64,000 bases of DNA from assembly GCA_963727495.1 (NCBI GenBank), contig CAVSGQ010000007.1:1054001-1118000 (forward strand). Reading direction: 5' to 3'. Origin of the DNA: Actinophytocola sp963727495. GTDB taxonomy: Bacteria > Actinomycetota > Actinomycetes > Mycobacteriales > Pseudonocardiaceae. Made by a program: the position numbers and the translations under genes. How positions within the stretch are numbered: the stretch's first letter is position 1; the number at the start of each line of letters is the position of its first letter. The notes beneath the pieces are model-generated. The model was not told the DNA's origin, ran no database searches, and worked only from the letters and a program-made list of their open reading frames with translations. Of the stretch, positions 16,477-25,219 are shown piece by piece.

Positions 16477-18258
16477 CTATTCCTTGGCGGGTGCCGGCTT
16501 CGCGTCCACGCCGGCCTCCTTGCGCTGCGCCTCGGTGATCGGCGCCGGCGCGTTGGTCAGCGGGTCGAACCCGCCGCCGGTCTTCGGGAACGCGATCACG
16601 TCGCGCAGCGACTGCTCGCCGGCGAGCAGCATGACGATGCGGTCCCAGCCGAACGCGATACCGCCGTGGGGGGGCGGGCCGTACTTGAACGCCTCGAGCA
16701 GGAACCCGAACTTCTCCTCGGCGTCCTCGGCGGCGATGCCCATCACCTCGAACACACGCTTCTGCACGTCGGCCTGGTGGATACGGATCGACCCGCCGCC
16801 GATCTCGTTGCCGTTGCAGACGATGTCGTAGGCGTGCGCCAGCGCGGCCGCCGGGTCGGACTCGAACCGGTCGATCCAGTCCGGGTTGGGCGAGGTGAAG
16901 GCGTGGTGCACGGCCGTCCACCGGCCGCCGCCCACCGCGACGTCGCCGTGGCTGCGGGCGGCCTCGGCCTCCTCGAACAGGGGCGCGTCGACCACCCAGA
17001 CGAACGACCACGCGGACTCGTCGATGAGGCCGAGCCGCCGGCCGATCTCCAGCCGCGCCGCGCCGAGCAGGGCGCGGGCGTCGGACGGGGTGCTGGCGGC
17101 GAAGAACACGCAGTCCCCGGGCTGCGCGCCGGTGGCCTTGGCCAGGCCCTCGCGCTCGGCCTCGGACAGGTTCTTCGCGACCGGGCCGCCGAGCGTGCCG
17201 TCCGCCCCGATGAGCACGTAGGCCAGGCCCTTGGCGCCGCGCTGCTTGGCCCACTCCTGCCACGCGTCGAGCTGTCGGCGCGGCTGGTCGCCCCCGCCGG
17301 GCATGACCACCGAGCCGACGTAGGGCGCCTGGAACACCCGGAAGGGCGTGTCGGCGAAGTACTCGGTGAGCTCGGTCAGCTCGAGCTCGAAGCGCAGGTC
17401 GGGCTTGTCGGTGCCGTAGCGGGCCATCGCCTCGGCGTAGCTCATGCGGGGGATCGGCCGGGTGATCCGGTGGCCGGCCAGCTCGCTCCACAGGGCGGCG
17501 ATGATCCGCTCGCCGAGCTCGATCACGTCGTCCTGGTCGACGAAGCTCATCTCGATGTCGAGCTGGGTGAACTCGGGCTGGCGGTCGGCCCGGAAGTCCT
17601 CGTCCCGGTAGCAGCGGGCGATCTGGTAGTACCGCTCGAGGCCGCCGACCATCAGCAGCTGCTTGAACAGCTGCGGGGACTGCGGCAGCGCGTACCAGGA
17701 GCCGGGCTGCAGCCGGGCGGGCACGAGGAAGTCGCGCGCACCCTCCGGGGTGGAGCGGGTCAGCGTCGGGGTCTCGATCTCGACGAAGTTCTCCTCGTGC
17801 AGCACGGTGCGGGCGATCCGGTTCGCCTCGCTGCGCATCCGCATGGCGCGGGCCGGGCCGGCCCGGCGCAGGTCGAGGTAGCGGTGGCGCAGCCGGACGT
17901 CCTCGCCGACCGTCAGGTGCTCGTCGAGCTGGAACGGCAGCGGCGCGGCCTCGCTCAGCACCTCCAGCTCGGTGACCAGGACCTCCACGTCGCCGGTGGC
18001 GATCTCCGGGTTCTCGTTGCCGGGGGGCCGGCGGGACACCTCGCCGACGACCCGGACGCAGAACTCGGCGCGCAGGTGGTGCGCGCGCTCGGCCATCTCG
18101 CCCTCGCGGAACACGACCTGCGCGACGCCCGACGCGTCGCGGAGATCGACGAAGATGACTCCACCGTGATCACGACGGCGCGCGACCCAGCCGCTCAGTG
18201 TGACGGTCTGTCCGGCGTGCTCGGCGCGAAGCGTCCCGGCCTCGTGCGTGCGGATCAC
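16477..18258 (-). CDS. aspS: Aspartate--tRNA(Asp/Asn) ligase
   Basis: This class II synthetase has an N-terminal OB fold (VTLSGWVARRRDHGGVIFVDLRD), motif 2 RCYRDEDFRADRQPEFTQLD, the bacterial GAD insertion (about residues 300-420) and motif 3 GGIAFGWDRIVMLLAG. The 593-aa length is standard. GTG at 18258 follows AGGAG at good spacing; upstream in-frame codons are not homologous. In actinobacteria lacking AsnRS this enzyme is often non-discriminating; that cannot be decided here. Confidence 0.96.
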   Translation of the reverse strand: MIRTHEAGTLRAEHAGQTVTLSGWVARRRDHGGVIFVDLRDASGVAQVVFREGEMAERAHHLRAEFCVRVVGEVSRRPPGNENPEIATGDVEVLVTELEVLSEAAPLPFQLDEHLTVGEDVRLRHRYLDLRRAGPARAMRMRSEANRIARTVLHEENFVEIETPTLTRSTPEGARDFLVPARLQPGSWYALPQSPQLFKQLLMVGGLERYYQIARCYRDEDFRADRQPEFTQLDIEMSFVDQDDVIELGERIIAALWSELAGHRITRPIPRMSYAEAMARYGTDKPDLRFELELTELTEYFADTPFRVFQAPYVGSVVMPGGGDQPRRQLDAWQEWAKQRGAKGLAYVLIGADGTLGGPVAKNLSEAEREGLAKATGAQPGDCVFFAASTPSDARALLGAARLEIGRRLGLIDESAWSFVWVVDAPLFEEAEAARSHGDVAVGGGRWTAVHHAFTSPNPDWIDRFESDPAAALAHAYDIVCNGNEIGGGSIRIHQADVQKRVFEVMGIAAEDAEEKFGFLLEAFKYGPPPHGGIAFGWDRIVMLLAGEQSLRDVIAFPKTGGGFDPLTNAPAPITEAQRKEAGVDAKPAPAKE

Positions 18259-18476
18259 GGCTGCTGTCTCCTGTCGGGAGAATGGGGGTGAACCTGAGCA
18301 GGCTAGCCAACCATGTGGTAGTTCCGTCCAGCAGGTTTGCGGGGCTACCATCACCGTACGCAGCAGATCGATCACGCGCGGATTTGACGTGATGTCTACC
18401 AAGCCATCGCGTCAACCCGTAGGGTGTCGGTTACCAGGTGGTAGGAATCGCTGGGGGCGAACGCAGGGAGACCACG
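18259..18476. promoter_or_regulatory. Divergent intergenic region aspS / HTH regulator
   Basis: These 218 nt separate divergent genes. CTACC/GGTAG motifs recur four times, the clearest being a TACCA-GG-TGGTA palindrome at 18432-18443, 33 nt before the HTH start. A TAGGGT hexamer just upstream could be a -10 box. An autoregulatory operator is plausible but unproven. Confidence 0.35.
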
Positions 18477-19481
18477 ATGGGTGGCGGCGCGACCCGCGAA
18501 CCAGTTCGAGAACTGCACCGGGCGACAGGCGGCGACGTCCGACGTGCGCTGGCCACCCACTCCGCCGACAACCTGGCGGCGGACGCGTTCCCCACTGCCC
18601 TGCGCACGGCCATCCAGGCCAGCGGGCTGTCCCTGGACCGCATCCAGTACCGGTTGCGTGCGCGTGGCGTGTCGGTGAGCGTGACCGCGCTGAGCTACTG
18701 GCAGTCCGGCAGGCGACGGCCGGAGCGCGCCGAGTCGCTGGCCGCGCTGGGCCACCTGGAGTCGGTGCTCGGCGTGGCGCCCGGGTCGCTGATCGCACTG
18801 CTGGGGCCGCCGCGGCCGCGGGGCCGGGTGCAGCGCGAGTCGTCCCGGCTGCCGATCGAGGCGCTGTGGTCCGAGCGCGAGCCGGTGTCGAAGCTGCTCA
18901 AGCGGATCGACTTCACGACCGAGACCGCGCTGACCAAGCTCAGCCAGCACGACCGGATGGACGTCGCGGTCGACCGGGGCGAGAAGCGCATCGCCGTGCG
19001 GCAGGTGCTGCGCGCCGAGCGGGACGGCGTCGACCGGACCGTGATGGTGTACGACCTGGAGCGGATCGGCCGGCCGTTCCCGGAGATCACCGCGCTGCAG
19101 TCGTGCCGGATCGGCCGGGTCGCCCGGGACGAGGCGGCCGGCCTGATCGCCGCGGAGATCCTGCTGGAGGCGCCGCTGGCCCGCGGCGACACGGCGATCA
19201 TCGACTACGCCCTGAACCACCCGGGGCCGCCGTTCTCGCGGGGGGACGACAGCTACTGCCGCAAGTTCACCACTCCCGTGCGCGAGTTCGTGCTGGAGCT
19301 GCGCTTCGACCCGCGGGCGCTGCCGGCGTACTGCGAGCAGTACACGGTGGACCCCGACGAGCAGACGACCACGCGCCGCAAGGTCGACGTCAACGCCGCG
19401 GGCGAGGCGCACGCGGTCGCCCTCGACTTCGGGCCCGGCACGTTCTGCGTGCGCTGGGACTGGGCGAACGACCGGCCCTGA
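18477..19481 (+). CDS. Helix-turn-helix domain protein of unknown function
   Basis: This 334-aa protein has an XRE-like N-terminal region, with SGLSLDRIQYRLRARGVSVS and TALSYWQSGRRRPERAESL at about residues 45-85. A long C-terminal part has no domain I recognise and ends GTFCVRWDWAND. The architecture suits a DNA-binding sensor, but the ligand is unknown. ATG at 18477 follows AGGGAG; an ATG 13 codons upstream is possible. It is divergent from aspS and isolated from other genes. Confidence 0.6.
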   Translation: MGGGATREPVRELHRATGGDVRRALATHSADNLAADAFPTALRTAIQASGLSLDRIQYRLRARGVSVSVTALSYWQSGRRRPERAESLAALGHLESVLGVAPGSLIALLGPPRPRGRVQRESSRLPIEALWSEREPVSKLLKRIDFTTETALTKLSQHDRMDVAVDRGEKRIAVRQVLRAERDGVDRTVMVYDLERIGRPFPEITALQSCRIGRVARDEAAGLIAAEILLEAPLARGDTAIIDYALNHPGPPFSRGDDSYCRKFTTPVREFVLELRFDPRALPAYCEQYTVDPDEQTTTRRKVDVNAAGEAHAVALDFGPGTFCVRWDWANDRP

Positions 19482-19910
19482 CCTCCCGCACCGCGTCGGC
19501 GAGCCGTGGGGTCGCCGACGCTGCGGCTGTGGTCTGCCGATGGTCACCGGGGCTTTCGGCGGTCCGTCGTGAGCGTCGGTGGCGGCCAGCGCGGCGATCG
19601 GCGCCACCCGCACTGGACGCACAGCGGCAGCGCAGCGGCCCGCCGTCAGGCGCGGTGGGCGCGGTAGGCGCAGCGGGCACGATAGGCGCGATGGACGCGG
19701 CGACCGCCGTGGTGCGGCCGGATCGGTGGCCGGTGGTGGCACGACAGCCGCGGCAGGTGCGGCGGGTCCGCAGTGGACACGGTCACCGCCGCGGTCCGGC
19801 GGCGGGTGTGGCGGGCGCCGCGACATGGCGGGTGCGGTGGCCACCTCGGGCACGGCGACCACCTCGGGCGCCGTGGTGCGGCGGGTCCGGGGTGACGTGG
19901 GCCGTGCTGG
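19482..19910. other. 429 nt without a recognisable gene
   Basis: This is GC-rich, low-complexity DNA between convergent genes, with repeated short units such as 'ggcgcg' and 'gcggtaggcg' around 19650-19700. Open frames here give only Ala/Arg/Pro-rich sequence. It may be a decayed gene. A TCCGCAGTGGA variant of the palindrome discussed in the findings lies at 19767-19777. Confidence 0.5.
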
Positions 19911-21830
19911 TCAGAGGAGTTCCAGTTGCTCCTGGTGGACCGGGGTGGCCTGTTCGGGGATCGAGGCCAGGCTGCCTTCCGGCCAGGTCGCCTCGGTTCG
20001 GGAGTCGCGCCTGTCCTTGGGGGCGAGGCCGTGCCGGCGTAACAGGGGGCCCACCCGGCGGCCCAGCCAGCGGCGGTAGCGGACGTCGGCGTTGGCACCT
20101 CGGGCGTAGATCTGGCGGTAGCTCGGCACCAGTTCCGGGTGCTCGCGGGCCAGCCACTTGGCGAACCACTCGCGCGCCCCGGGCCGCAGGTGCAGCGGCA
20201 GCACCGTCACCCCGGCCGCGCCGGTGTCGGCGATCGCGGACAGCAGGGCGTCCAGCTGGTCCACCGAGTCGGTGAGGCCGGGGAGCACCGGCGCGACGAA
20301 CACGCCGCACGGCAGCCCGGCCTCGGTGATCTTGCGGACCAGCTCCAGGCGCGCCTGGGGGCTCGCGGTGCCCGGTTCGAGACTCCGCTGCAGCTCCCGG
20401 TCGGCCAGGGCGATCGACACGCCAAGGCCGACCGGCACGTCCGCGCTCACCTCGGCCAGCAGCGGCAGATCGCGGGCGAGCACCGTGCCCTTGGTCAGGA
20501 TGTTGAACGGCGTGCCGCTGTCCGCCAGCGCCCGGATGATGCCCGGCATCAGCGCGTACCGGCCCTCCGCCCGCTGGTACGGGTCCGTATTGGTCCCCAT
20601 GGCCACGTGTTCGTGCGTCCAGCGTCGCGAGCGGAGCTGCGACGTGAGCACCTCTACCGCGTTGACCTTGACCACCACCTGGGTGTCGAAGTCGTGCCCC
20701 GCGTCCAGGTCGAGGTAGGTGTGCGAGTTGCGGGCGAAGCAGTTGTGGCTGACCACGCCGTTGGCGATGAAGTCCCCCGTACCGGTGGTGATGTCGAACA
20801 GCGGCAGCTCCAGCCCCAGCGGCTCGACCGCCTCGATGCCCAGCCGCGCCGCCGCCCGCAACGCCACCCCGGTGAGCTCACCCGCGCCGGTACGCGCGGG
20901 GTCGACCGTGTGCAGGAACCGCAGGTGCTCGGGCAGGCCGCCGGACAACCGGATCCGCTGCACACCGCTGCGCAGGCCGAGGTCCTCGAGTGCGAACCGG
21001 AAGTCCAGGCGCAGCAGGGCGTCGCTGACCATGCCGATGTTGGCCCGCCCGGAGCGCGCGACCTGCAGGTGGCCCCGCCCGAACTCGCCGTCCACGTCGA
21101 ACGCGGCCGCGAGGTACCCCTTGTGCCACTCCTCGCTCGGCACAAGGGGCCGCTCGATCGGCAGGCTGATCGGCTCGTCGCCGGTCAGGTACTCCCGGGC
21201 CCGGTCCAGCACCGCCGGGTCGATCGGGTCGGCGTACCCGCTCGCGACGCCGGCCAGGTAGCCGCAGCGGTAGTCGACTCGGCCCTTCGGTGCCGGCGCG
21301 AACCCGCCGGTGCCGACGAGCCGGTCGCCGGACGTGAGGACCGTCCGGCGGCGCACCTCGTTCGCGGCGACGTGCCGCCAGCCACGGTCGGTGAGGAACC
21401 GGTGGTCGCCGCTCGCGATCAGCCGGGTGCCGTCGCGAAGGGTGAGCCGGTAGGCGGGCTTGACCGTGGACCAGTGTGCGAGCACCCGGGTGGTCACGTA
21501 CCGCCGGCGGTTGCCCCGCCGTTCGGTGCCGTAGATCTCGTCGCCGACCTCGAGCTCGGCCAGCGGCCTGGTGCGGCCGTCGGCCATGAGGATCGGCGTG
21601 TCACCCGCGAGGCAGTACCGGCAGGCGTGGCTGCACCCGCGGTACGGGTTGATCGTCCAGCGGAACGGCATCGGCGAGCTGCCGGGCACCTTGTTGAGCA
21701 CCGATCTGGCATGCACCTCGTGGAACACCATGCCGGCGAACTCGGGTGTCCGAACGCTGCGTACCAGGCCCGGCAGTCCGGGTAGGGTTTGCTGTTGTTG
21801 CTGGTCGACACGCTGGCTGTCCCATCGCAC
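19911..21830 (-). CDS. Rv2578c-family radical SAM protein containing an intein
   Basis: The host protein resembles M. tuberculosis Rv2578c, a SplB-like radical SAM protein of unknown substrate. The N-extein runs LPGLPGLVRSVRTPEFAGMVFHE to NPYRGCSHACRYC; the C-extein resumes with CFARNSHTYLDLD. The CX3CX2C motif that binds the 4Fe-4S cluster is therefore split by the intein exactly at its third Cys. Spliced length would be 348 aa. GTG at 21830 gives the expected RWDSQ start, followed by a QQQQQ tract. The later region includes MGTNTDPYQRAEGRY and ARGANADVRYRRWLGRRVGP. It is an isolated minus-strand gene. Confidence 0.9.
   Translation of the reverse strand: MRWDSQRVDQQQQQTLPGLPGLVRSVRTPEFAGMVFHEVHARSVLNKVPGSSPMPFRWTINPYRGCSHACRYCLAGDTPILMADGRTRPLAELEVGDEIYGTERRGNRRRYVTTRVLAHWSTVKPAYRLTLRDGTRLIASGDHRFLTDRGWRHVAANEVRRRTVLTSGDRLVGTGGFAPAPKGRVDYRCGYLAGVASGYADPIDPAVLDRAREYLTGDEPISLPIERPLVPSEEWHKGYLAAAFDVDGEFGRGHLQVARSGRANIGMVSDALLRLDFRFALEDLGLRSGVQRIRLSGGLPEHLRFLHTVDPARTGAGELTGVALRAAARLGIEAVEPLGLELPLFDITTGTGDFIANGVVSHNCFARNSHTYLDLDAGHDFDTQVVVKVNAVEVLTSQLRSRRWTHEHVAMGTNTDPYQRAEGRYALMPGIIRALADSGTPFNILTKGTVLARDLPLLAEVSADVPVGLGVSIALADRELQRSLEPGTASPQARLELVRKITEAGLPCGVFVAPVLPGLTDSVDQLDALLSAIADTGAAGVTVLPLHLRPGAREWFAKWLAREHPELVPSYRQIYARGANADVRYRRWLGRRVGPLLRRHGLAPKDRRDSRTEATWPEGSLASIPEQATPVHQEQLELL
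20742..21614 (-). mobile_element. 291-aa intein with LAGLIDADG-type endonuclease region
   Basis: Splicing block A begins CLAGDTPILMADG. Block B region is RLIASGDHRFLT with its His. The penultimate His-Asn and following extein Cys are NGVVSHN|C. The central domain has two LAGLIDADG-like motifs, YLAGVASGYAD (about 119-129) and YLAAAFDVDGEF (about 167-178). The second keeps its acidic residue; the first lacks it at the usual position, so the homing endonuclease may be impaired. Splicing residues look intact, so a functional host protein is expected. Confidence 0.88.
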
Positions 21831-21929
21831 GATGACTAGTCGAACACATGTTCGAGAAGGTGTCAATCGAGATCACCCGACCGTGCGATGGTGCCGACAC
21901 TGTCGGTCCCCCGGCCTACGGTGGTTCCC

Positions 21930-22016
21930 ATGACCACGACCGAGGTGCGCGAGATGATCGTCGACACGTTCCGATTACCGGCGCCCCGGCGCCTCGTCGC
22001 GCCGCTGGACGGCTAG
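21930..22016 (+). pseudogene. Possible truncated gene start (28 codons)
   Basis: An ATG at 21930 opens MTTTEVREMIVDTFR, which looks like a genuine protein start, but the frame then ends within the 3' end of the convergent oxidase gene. Codon use in the first 15 codons is strongly GC3. It may be the stump of a deleted gene or chance. Confidence is low. Confidence 0.25.
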
Positions 22017-22958
22017 CCTCGCCGCCTCGCGGGCGCAGCCCCAGGACAGGCTGACACCGTTGCCGCCGTGCCCGTAGTTGTGCACCACCCGCGCGCCGCC
22101 CAGCAGCTCGGCCTCGACACGCACGGCCGGCCGGCCCGGGCGCAGCCCCGTCTCGACGGCGACGATCTCGGCGTCGCGCAACCGCGGCTCGACCGCGCGG
22201 ACGCGGCGCACGATCCGTTGGGTCAGGTCCGGGTCGGGCGTGCGGTCGGTGCGGCCGGGGATGCGGATGCCACCGCACACCACGCGGGTCGGATGCGGGA
22301 AGTAGCTGGTCCACTCGGCGGCCGTGGTGAGCTCCATGAACAGCGTGTCGAGCCCGGGGTTGGCGAGCACGACGCTCTGGCCGAACACCGGTTCCACCTC
22401 GGTGTCGCCGATCAGGTCGCGCGAGCCGAGGCCGGTGCAGTTGACGACCACCGGCGCGGCGTCTGCGGCCTCGTCGAGGGACCGGACCGTGCGGTCCTGG
22501 ATCTCGACGCCGGCCGCGGCCAGCCGGGCGACCAGGTGGTCGAGGTACCGGGGCATGTCGATGAGCGGCATGGTCGCGCGCGACCCGCCACCGAAGCCGG
22601 ACGGCACCTCGTCCGCGGCGGCCGGCCGCAGGTCGGGGATCGACCGGGCCTGGGGCGGGATGTCGGCGGCCGCCGACGGGCCGCCGACGGTCAGCGCCGG
22701 CGCCATGCGCACGCCGGTGTCCGGGTCGCGGGCGAGCGCGACGAAGTCCACGAGCGAGCGATCGGTCCAGCTCATGGTCTTGGCCATGGGCTCCTGGAAG
22801 GAGGGACCCCACAAGGCTCCCGCGACGACCGAGGTGGTCGAGTGCGGCGGTTCGGCCGACCACACCTGAACCGTCCAGCCCGCCTCGGCCAGGCAGGCGG
22901 CGGTGGTCAGCCCGCTCACCCCGGCGCCGACCACCACCGCCTGCTCCGTGCCACTCAC
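21975..22958 (-). CDS. FAD-dependent D-amino-acid oxidase family protein
   Basis: This 327-aa flavoprotein is predicted to oxidise a D-amino acid to the keto acid. It has the dinucleotide-binding GAGVSGLTTA at the N-terminus, VNCTGLGSRDL, the active-site segment of the DAAO fold, and the C-terminal signature NYGHGGNGVSLSWGCA. The GTG at 22958 begins SGTEQAVVVGAG; the in-frame upstream extension is Arg/Pro-rich and unlikely. Substrate preference is not readable. It sits 31 nt downstream of an SRPBCC gene on the same strand. Confidence 0.87.
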   Translation of the reverse strand: MSGTEQAVVVGAGVSGLTTAACLAEAGWTVQVWSAEPPHSTTSVVAGALWGPSFQEPMAKTMSWTDRSLVDFVALARDPDTGVRMAPALTVGGPSAAADIPPQARSIPDLRPAAADEVPSGFGGGSRATMPLIDMPRYLDHLVARLAAAGVEIQDRTVRSLDEAADAAPVVVNCTGLGSRDLIGDTEVEPVFGQSVVLANPGLDTLFMELTTAAEWTSYFPHPTRVVCGGIRIPGRTDRTPDPDLTQRIVRRVRAVEPRLRDAEIVAVETGLRPGRPAVRVEAELLGGARVVHNYGHGGNGVSLSWGCAREAARLAVQRRDEAPGRR

Positions 22959-22989
22959 CGCGCCACGATAGCGCCGCCGGGCACCGGCC

Positions 22990-23640
22990 TCAGGAATCCT
23001 GGGGCGGCTCGGGCGGCGCGGTGAAGAACGCCGTGGTGCGGTCGGCCGCGGCCCGGGCCTCCCGCTCGCCGGCACCGGCGGCGATGCTCGCCTCGCACCA
23101 CCGGTCGCTGCTCGCCGTCACGAACTCGCGCGCCTCGGCGGAGGCCTGCCACGCCATGGCGGCCTCGGGATCGACCGGCGGGCCGCCCGCCAGGTGCCCG
23201 GCCAGGCCGAGCAGGGCCATGTCCCAGCCCACGCCCACCGCGCCCGGGCCGAACTCGGCCGAGCGCTCGTCGTCGACGTGGGCGATGTGCTCGAGTTCGA
23301 AGCGCGCGCGGCCGTCGGGCTCGGGGACGATCCGGACGTCGATCCAGCTGACCTCGCCGCCGAACTCCCAGGTCGCGAAGAAGCTCTTCGGCGGGTCGCA
23401 GCGCTCGACCGTGCCGGAGGCGTTCCCCTCGATCCGGTAGCGCCCGCCGAGCCGGAGCTCGCCGGACACCGGCAGGAACCAGCGGACGATCCGCTCCGGG
23501 TTCGTGCACGCGTCCCAGAGGTCGTCGGGATCGGTGTCGTAGGTCTGGCTGACCGTGACGAGTCGCGCCTCCCCGGCCTCGAGCATCCGGGTGCCGACCC
23601 GACGGCGGACCGCGTTGATCTGGTGGGCGACGTCGATCAT
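22990..23640 (-). CDS. SRPBCC / AHSA1-like domain protein
   Basis: This 216-aa protein carries the activator-of-Hsp90-like START fold: VSQTYDTDPDDLWDACTNPERIVRWFLPVSGELRLGGRYRIEG, where the WFLP and LGGRY segments are diagnostic. Such proteins bind hydrophobic ligands and are usually paired with ArsR regulators, but none is adjacent here. ATG at 23640 has GGGAG seven bases upstream. A palindrome overlaps the predicted promoter. Confidence 0.83.
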   Translation of the reverse strand: MIDVAHQINAVRRRVGTRMLEAGEARLVTVSQTYDTDPDDLWDACTNPERIVRWFLPVSGELRLGGRYRIEGNASGTVERCDPPKSFFATWEFGGEVSWIDVRIVPEPDGRARFELEHIAHVDDERSAEFGPGAVGVGWDMALLGLAGHLAGGPPVDPEAAMAWQASAEAREFVTASSDRWCEASIAAGAGEREARAAADRTTAFFTAPPEPPQDS

Positions 23641-23669
23641 GCGAAAGCTCCCCTCGGTAGGTTCGAGGC

Positions 23670-23699
23670 AAGCTATCAGCGTGAGCTTATATAAGTCAA
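23670..23699 (-). promoter_or_regulatory. Promoter with overlapping CTTATATAAG palindrome
   Basis: On the minus strand TTGACT (23694-23699) and TAGCTT (23670-23675) are separated by 18 bp, about 30 nt before the SRPBCC ATG. A perfect 10-bp palindrome CTTATATAAG (23686-23695) overlaps the -35 box. It is AT-rich and stands out from its GC-rich surroundings. An ArsR-type repressor site is a reasonable guess because SRPBCC genes are often ArsR-controlled. Confidence 0.5.
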
Positions 23700-23703
23700 G
23701 GCT

Positions 23704-24279
23704 TCATAGCGTGGCGGCGGCGGGCAGACCCGCGGCGGGTGCGACCGGCCAGCCGAGCGGCTCGTCGCCCAGCGCGACGAGCTGCTCGACCTGCTCGCGA
23801 CACCACGGCGACACCGCGAGCTCCCCGCCCGTCACCAGGCTCGCGAACAGCGGCCACGACACCCAGCCGGACTCGTCCACCTCGCCGGGCGCGAGCCGCG
23901 GCCGCTCGTCGCTGACCGCGCGGAACACCGGGCACAGCTCGTTCTCCACGACCCCGTTCGGCATCACCGCGCGGTACCGGAACCGCGGCAGCAGCAGGTC
24001 GACCGAGGAGACGGCCAGGCCCAGCTCGTCGCCGAGCCGCCGGACCACCGCGGGGACGAACGGCTCCCCCGGCGCCGGATGCCCGCAGCAGGAGTTGGTG
24101 ACCACCCCGGGCCAGGTCGTCTTGGCCCGCGCCCGCCGCGTCACCAGCAGCGAGCCCGCGGAGTCGAACACGTAGCAGGAGAACGCCAGATGCAGCGGGG
24201 TGTCCCGATGGTGCACGGTCGCCTTGTCCGCGGTGCCGATCCCCCGCCCCTGCTCGTCGAGCAGGACCACCTGTTCCAT
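23704..24279 (-). CDS. idi: Isopentenyl-diphosphate delta-isomerase, type I
   Basis: This enzyme interconverts isopentenyl and dimethylallyl diphosphate. The 191-aa Nudix-fold protein has the HLAFSCYVFD start, the catalytic Cys in TNSCCGHP, the metal site including RRLGDELGL, and the second catalytic Glu in VVENELCPVF. It is preceded by the PQQ operon across 58 nt on the same strand and may share its transcript. Most relatives end soon after WVSWPLF...SPWCREQ, as here. Confidence 0.93.
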   Translation of the reverse strand: MEQVVLLDEQGRGIGTADKATVHHRDTPLHLAFSCYVFDSAGSLLVTRRARAKTTWPGVVTNSCCGHPAPGEPFVPAVVRRLGDELGLAVSSVDLLLPRFRYRAVMPNGVVENELCPVFRAVSDERPRLAPGEVDESGWVSWPLFASLVTGGELAVSPWCREQVEQLVALGDEPLGWPVAPAAGLPAAATL

Positions 24280-24337
24280 CGCGTCTCCTCGCTGCCGGCC
24301 GACGCGACCAGCATGCCGGGCGGCGCCGGATCGCGCC

Positions 24338-25219
24338 TCACAGGTCCAGCGCGGTCCCGTCGGCGGGTACCTCGACGCCCGCCGAGACGAGCCGTCCGTA
24401 CTCCGGCGACCGGCGGTCGAGCACCGGGTTCGTGTTGTTCAGGTGGGTGTACATCCACCGCGTCCCCGAGCCGGCGTGCTCGCGGATCCGGGCGAGGCTG
24501 CCCTGCGGGCCGTCGATCGGCAGGTGGCCCATCGCGTGCTGCGCGGCCGTGCTCGTGCCGGTCCCGGCCATCTCCCGGGCGTCGAAGAAGGTGCCGTCGA
24601 GCAGCACGCAGCTCGCCCCGTCGACGAGCTCGTCGAACCCGGCCGGCCAGGTCGCCAGGCACGGCGCGTAGACCAGCACGCCGCCGGTCGCCGGATCGCG
24701 CAACCGGTAGGCCACCACCCACGGGCCGTCCACAGTAGAGTCCCGGGCGTACTTGGGCCGCTTGTCGCTCACCGCGAGCGCGGAGACCGCGAGGTCCGGG
24801 AAGGTCTCCGGCGGCGCCCACCGCCAGTCGCCGTAGTGGGCAACCAGGTCCTGGACCGGGAACCGCGAGCGCAGCGCGTGCAGCACCGCCGGCGGCGCCC
24901 ACACCGACAGCCCGCCACCCTCGCGCAGCGTCAGCAGCCCGAGCGTGTGGTCCAGTTCCGCGTCGGTCAGCAACACCCCGCGCAGCGGGGTGTCCCGCGG
25001 GCCGGGCCCCGGTGCCAGCGGCGGCGCGGCGATCACCTGCGCGCGGATGTCCGGGGACGCGTTGACCAGGTACCAGTCCGTCCCCTGTGGACTGACCGCG
25101 AGGCAGTCCTGGGACCGGGCGGGCACCGAGGGCGAGCCCGCGCTCGCGCACAACGCGCACGCGCAGTTCCACTGCGGGAACCCGCCCCCCGCCGCGGTGC
25201 CGAGCAGCCGGACCTTCAC
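24338..25219 (-). CDS. pqqB: PQQ biosynthesis protein PqqB
   Basis: This 293-aa metallo-beta-lactamase-fold protein hydroxylates the crosslinked Glu-Tyr intermediate during pyrroloquinoline quinone synthesis. It starts KVRLLGTAAGGGFPQWNCAC and includes the zinc-site cysteines CACALC, VNASPDIRAQ, LLTDAELDHTLGL (D-x-D-H) and YTHLNNTNPVLD. GTG at 25219 overlaps the pqqE stop (GTGA). It is the last pqq gene here, unlike proteobacterial operons where pqqB follows pqqA. Confidence 0.95.
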   Translation of the reverse strand: MKVRLLGTAAGGGFPQWNCACALCASAGSPSVPARSQDCLAVSPQGTDWYLVNASPDIRAQVIAAPPLAPGPGPRDTPLRGVLLTDAELDHTLGLLTLREGGGLSVWAPPAVLHALRSRFPVQDLVAHYGDWRWAPPETFPDLAVSALAVSDKRPKYARDSTVDGPWVVAYRLRDPATGGVLVYAPCLATWPAGFDELVDGASCVLLDGTFFDAREMAGTGTSTAAQHAMGHLPIDGPQGSLARIREHAGSGTRWMYTHLNNTNPVLDRRSPEYGRLVSAGVEVPADGTALDL

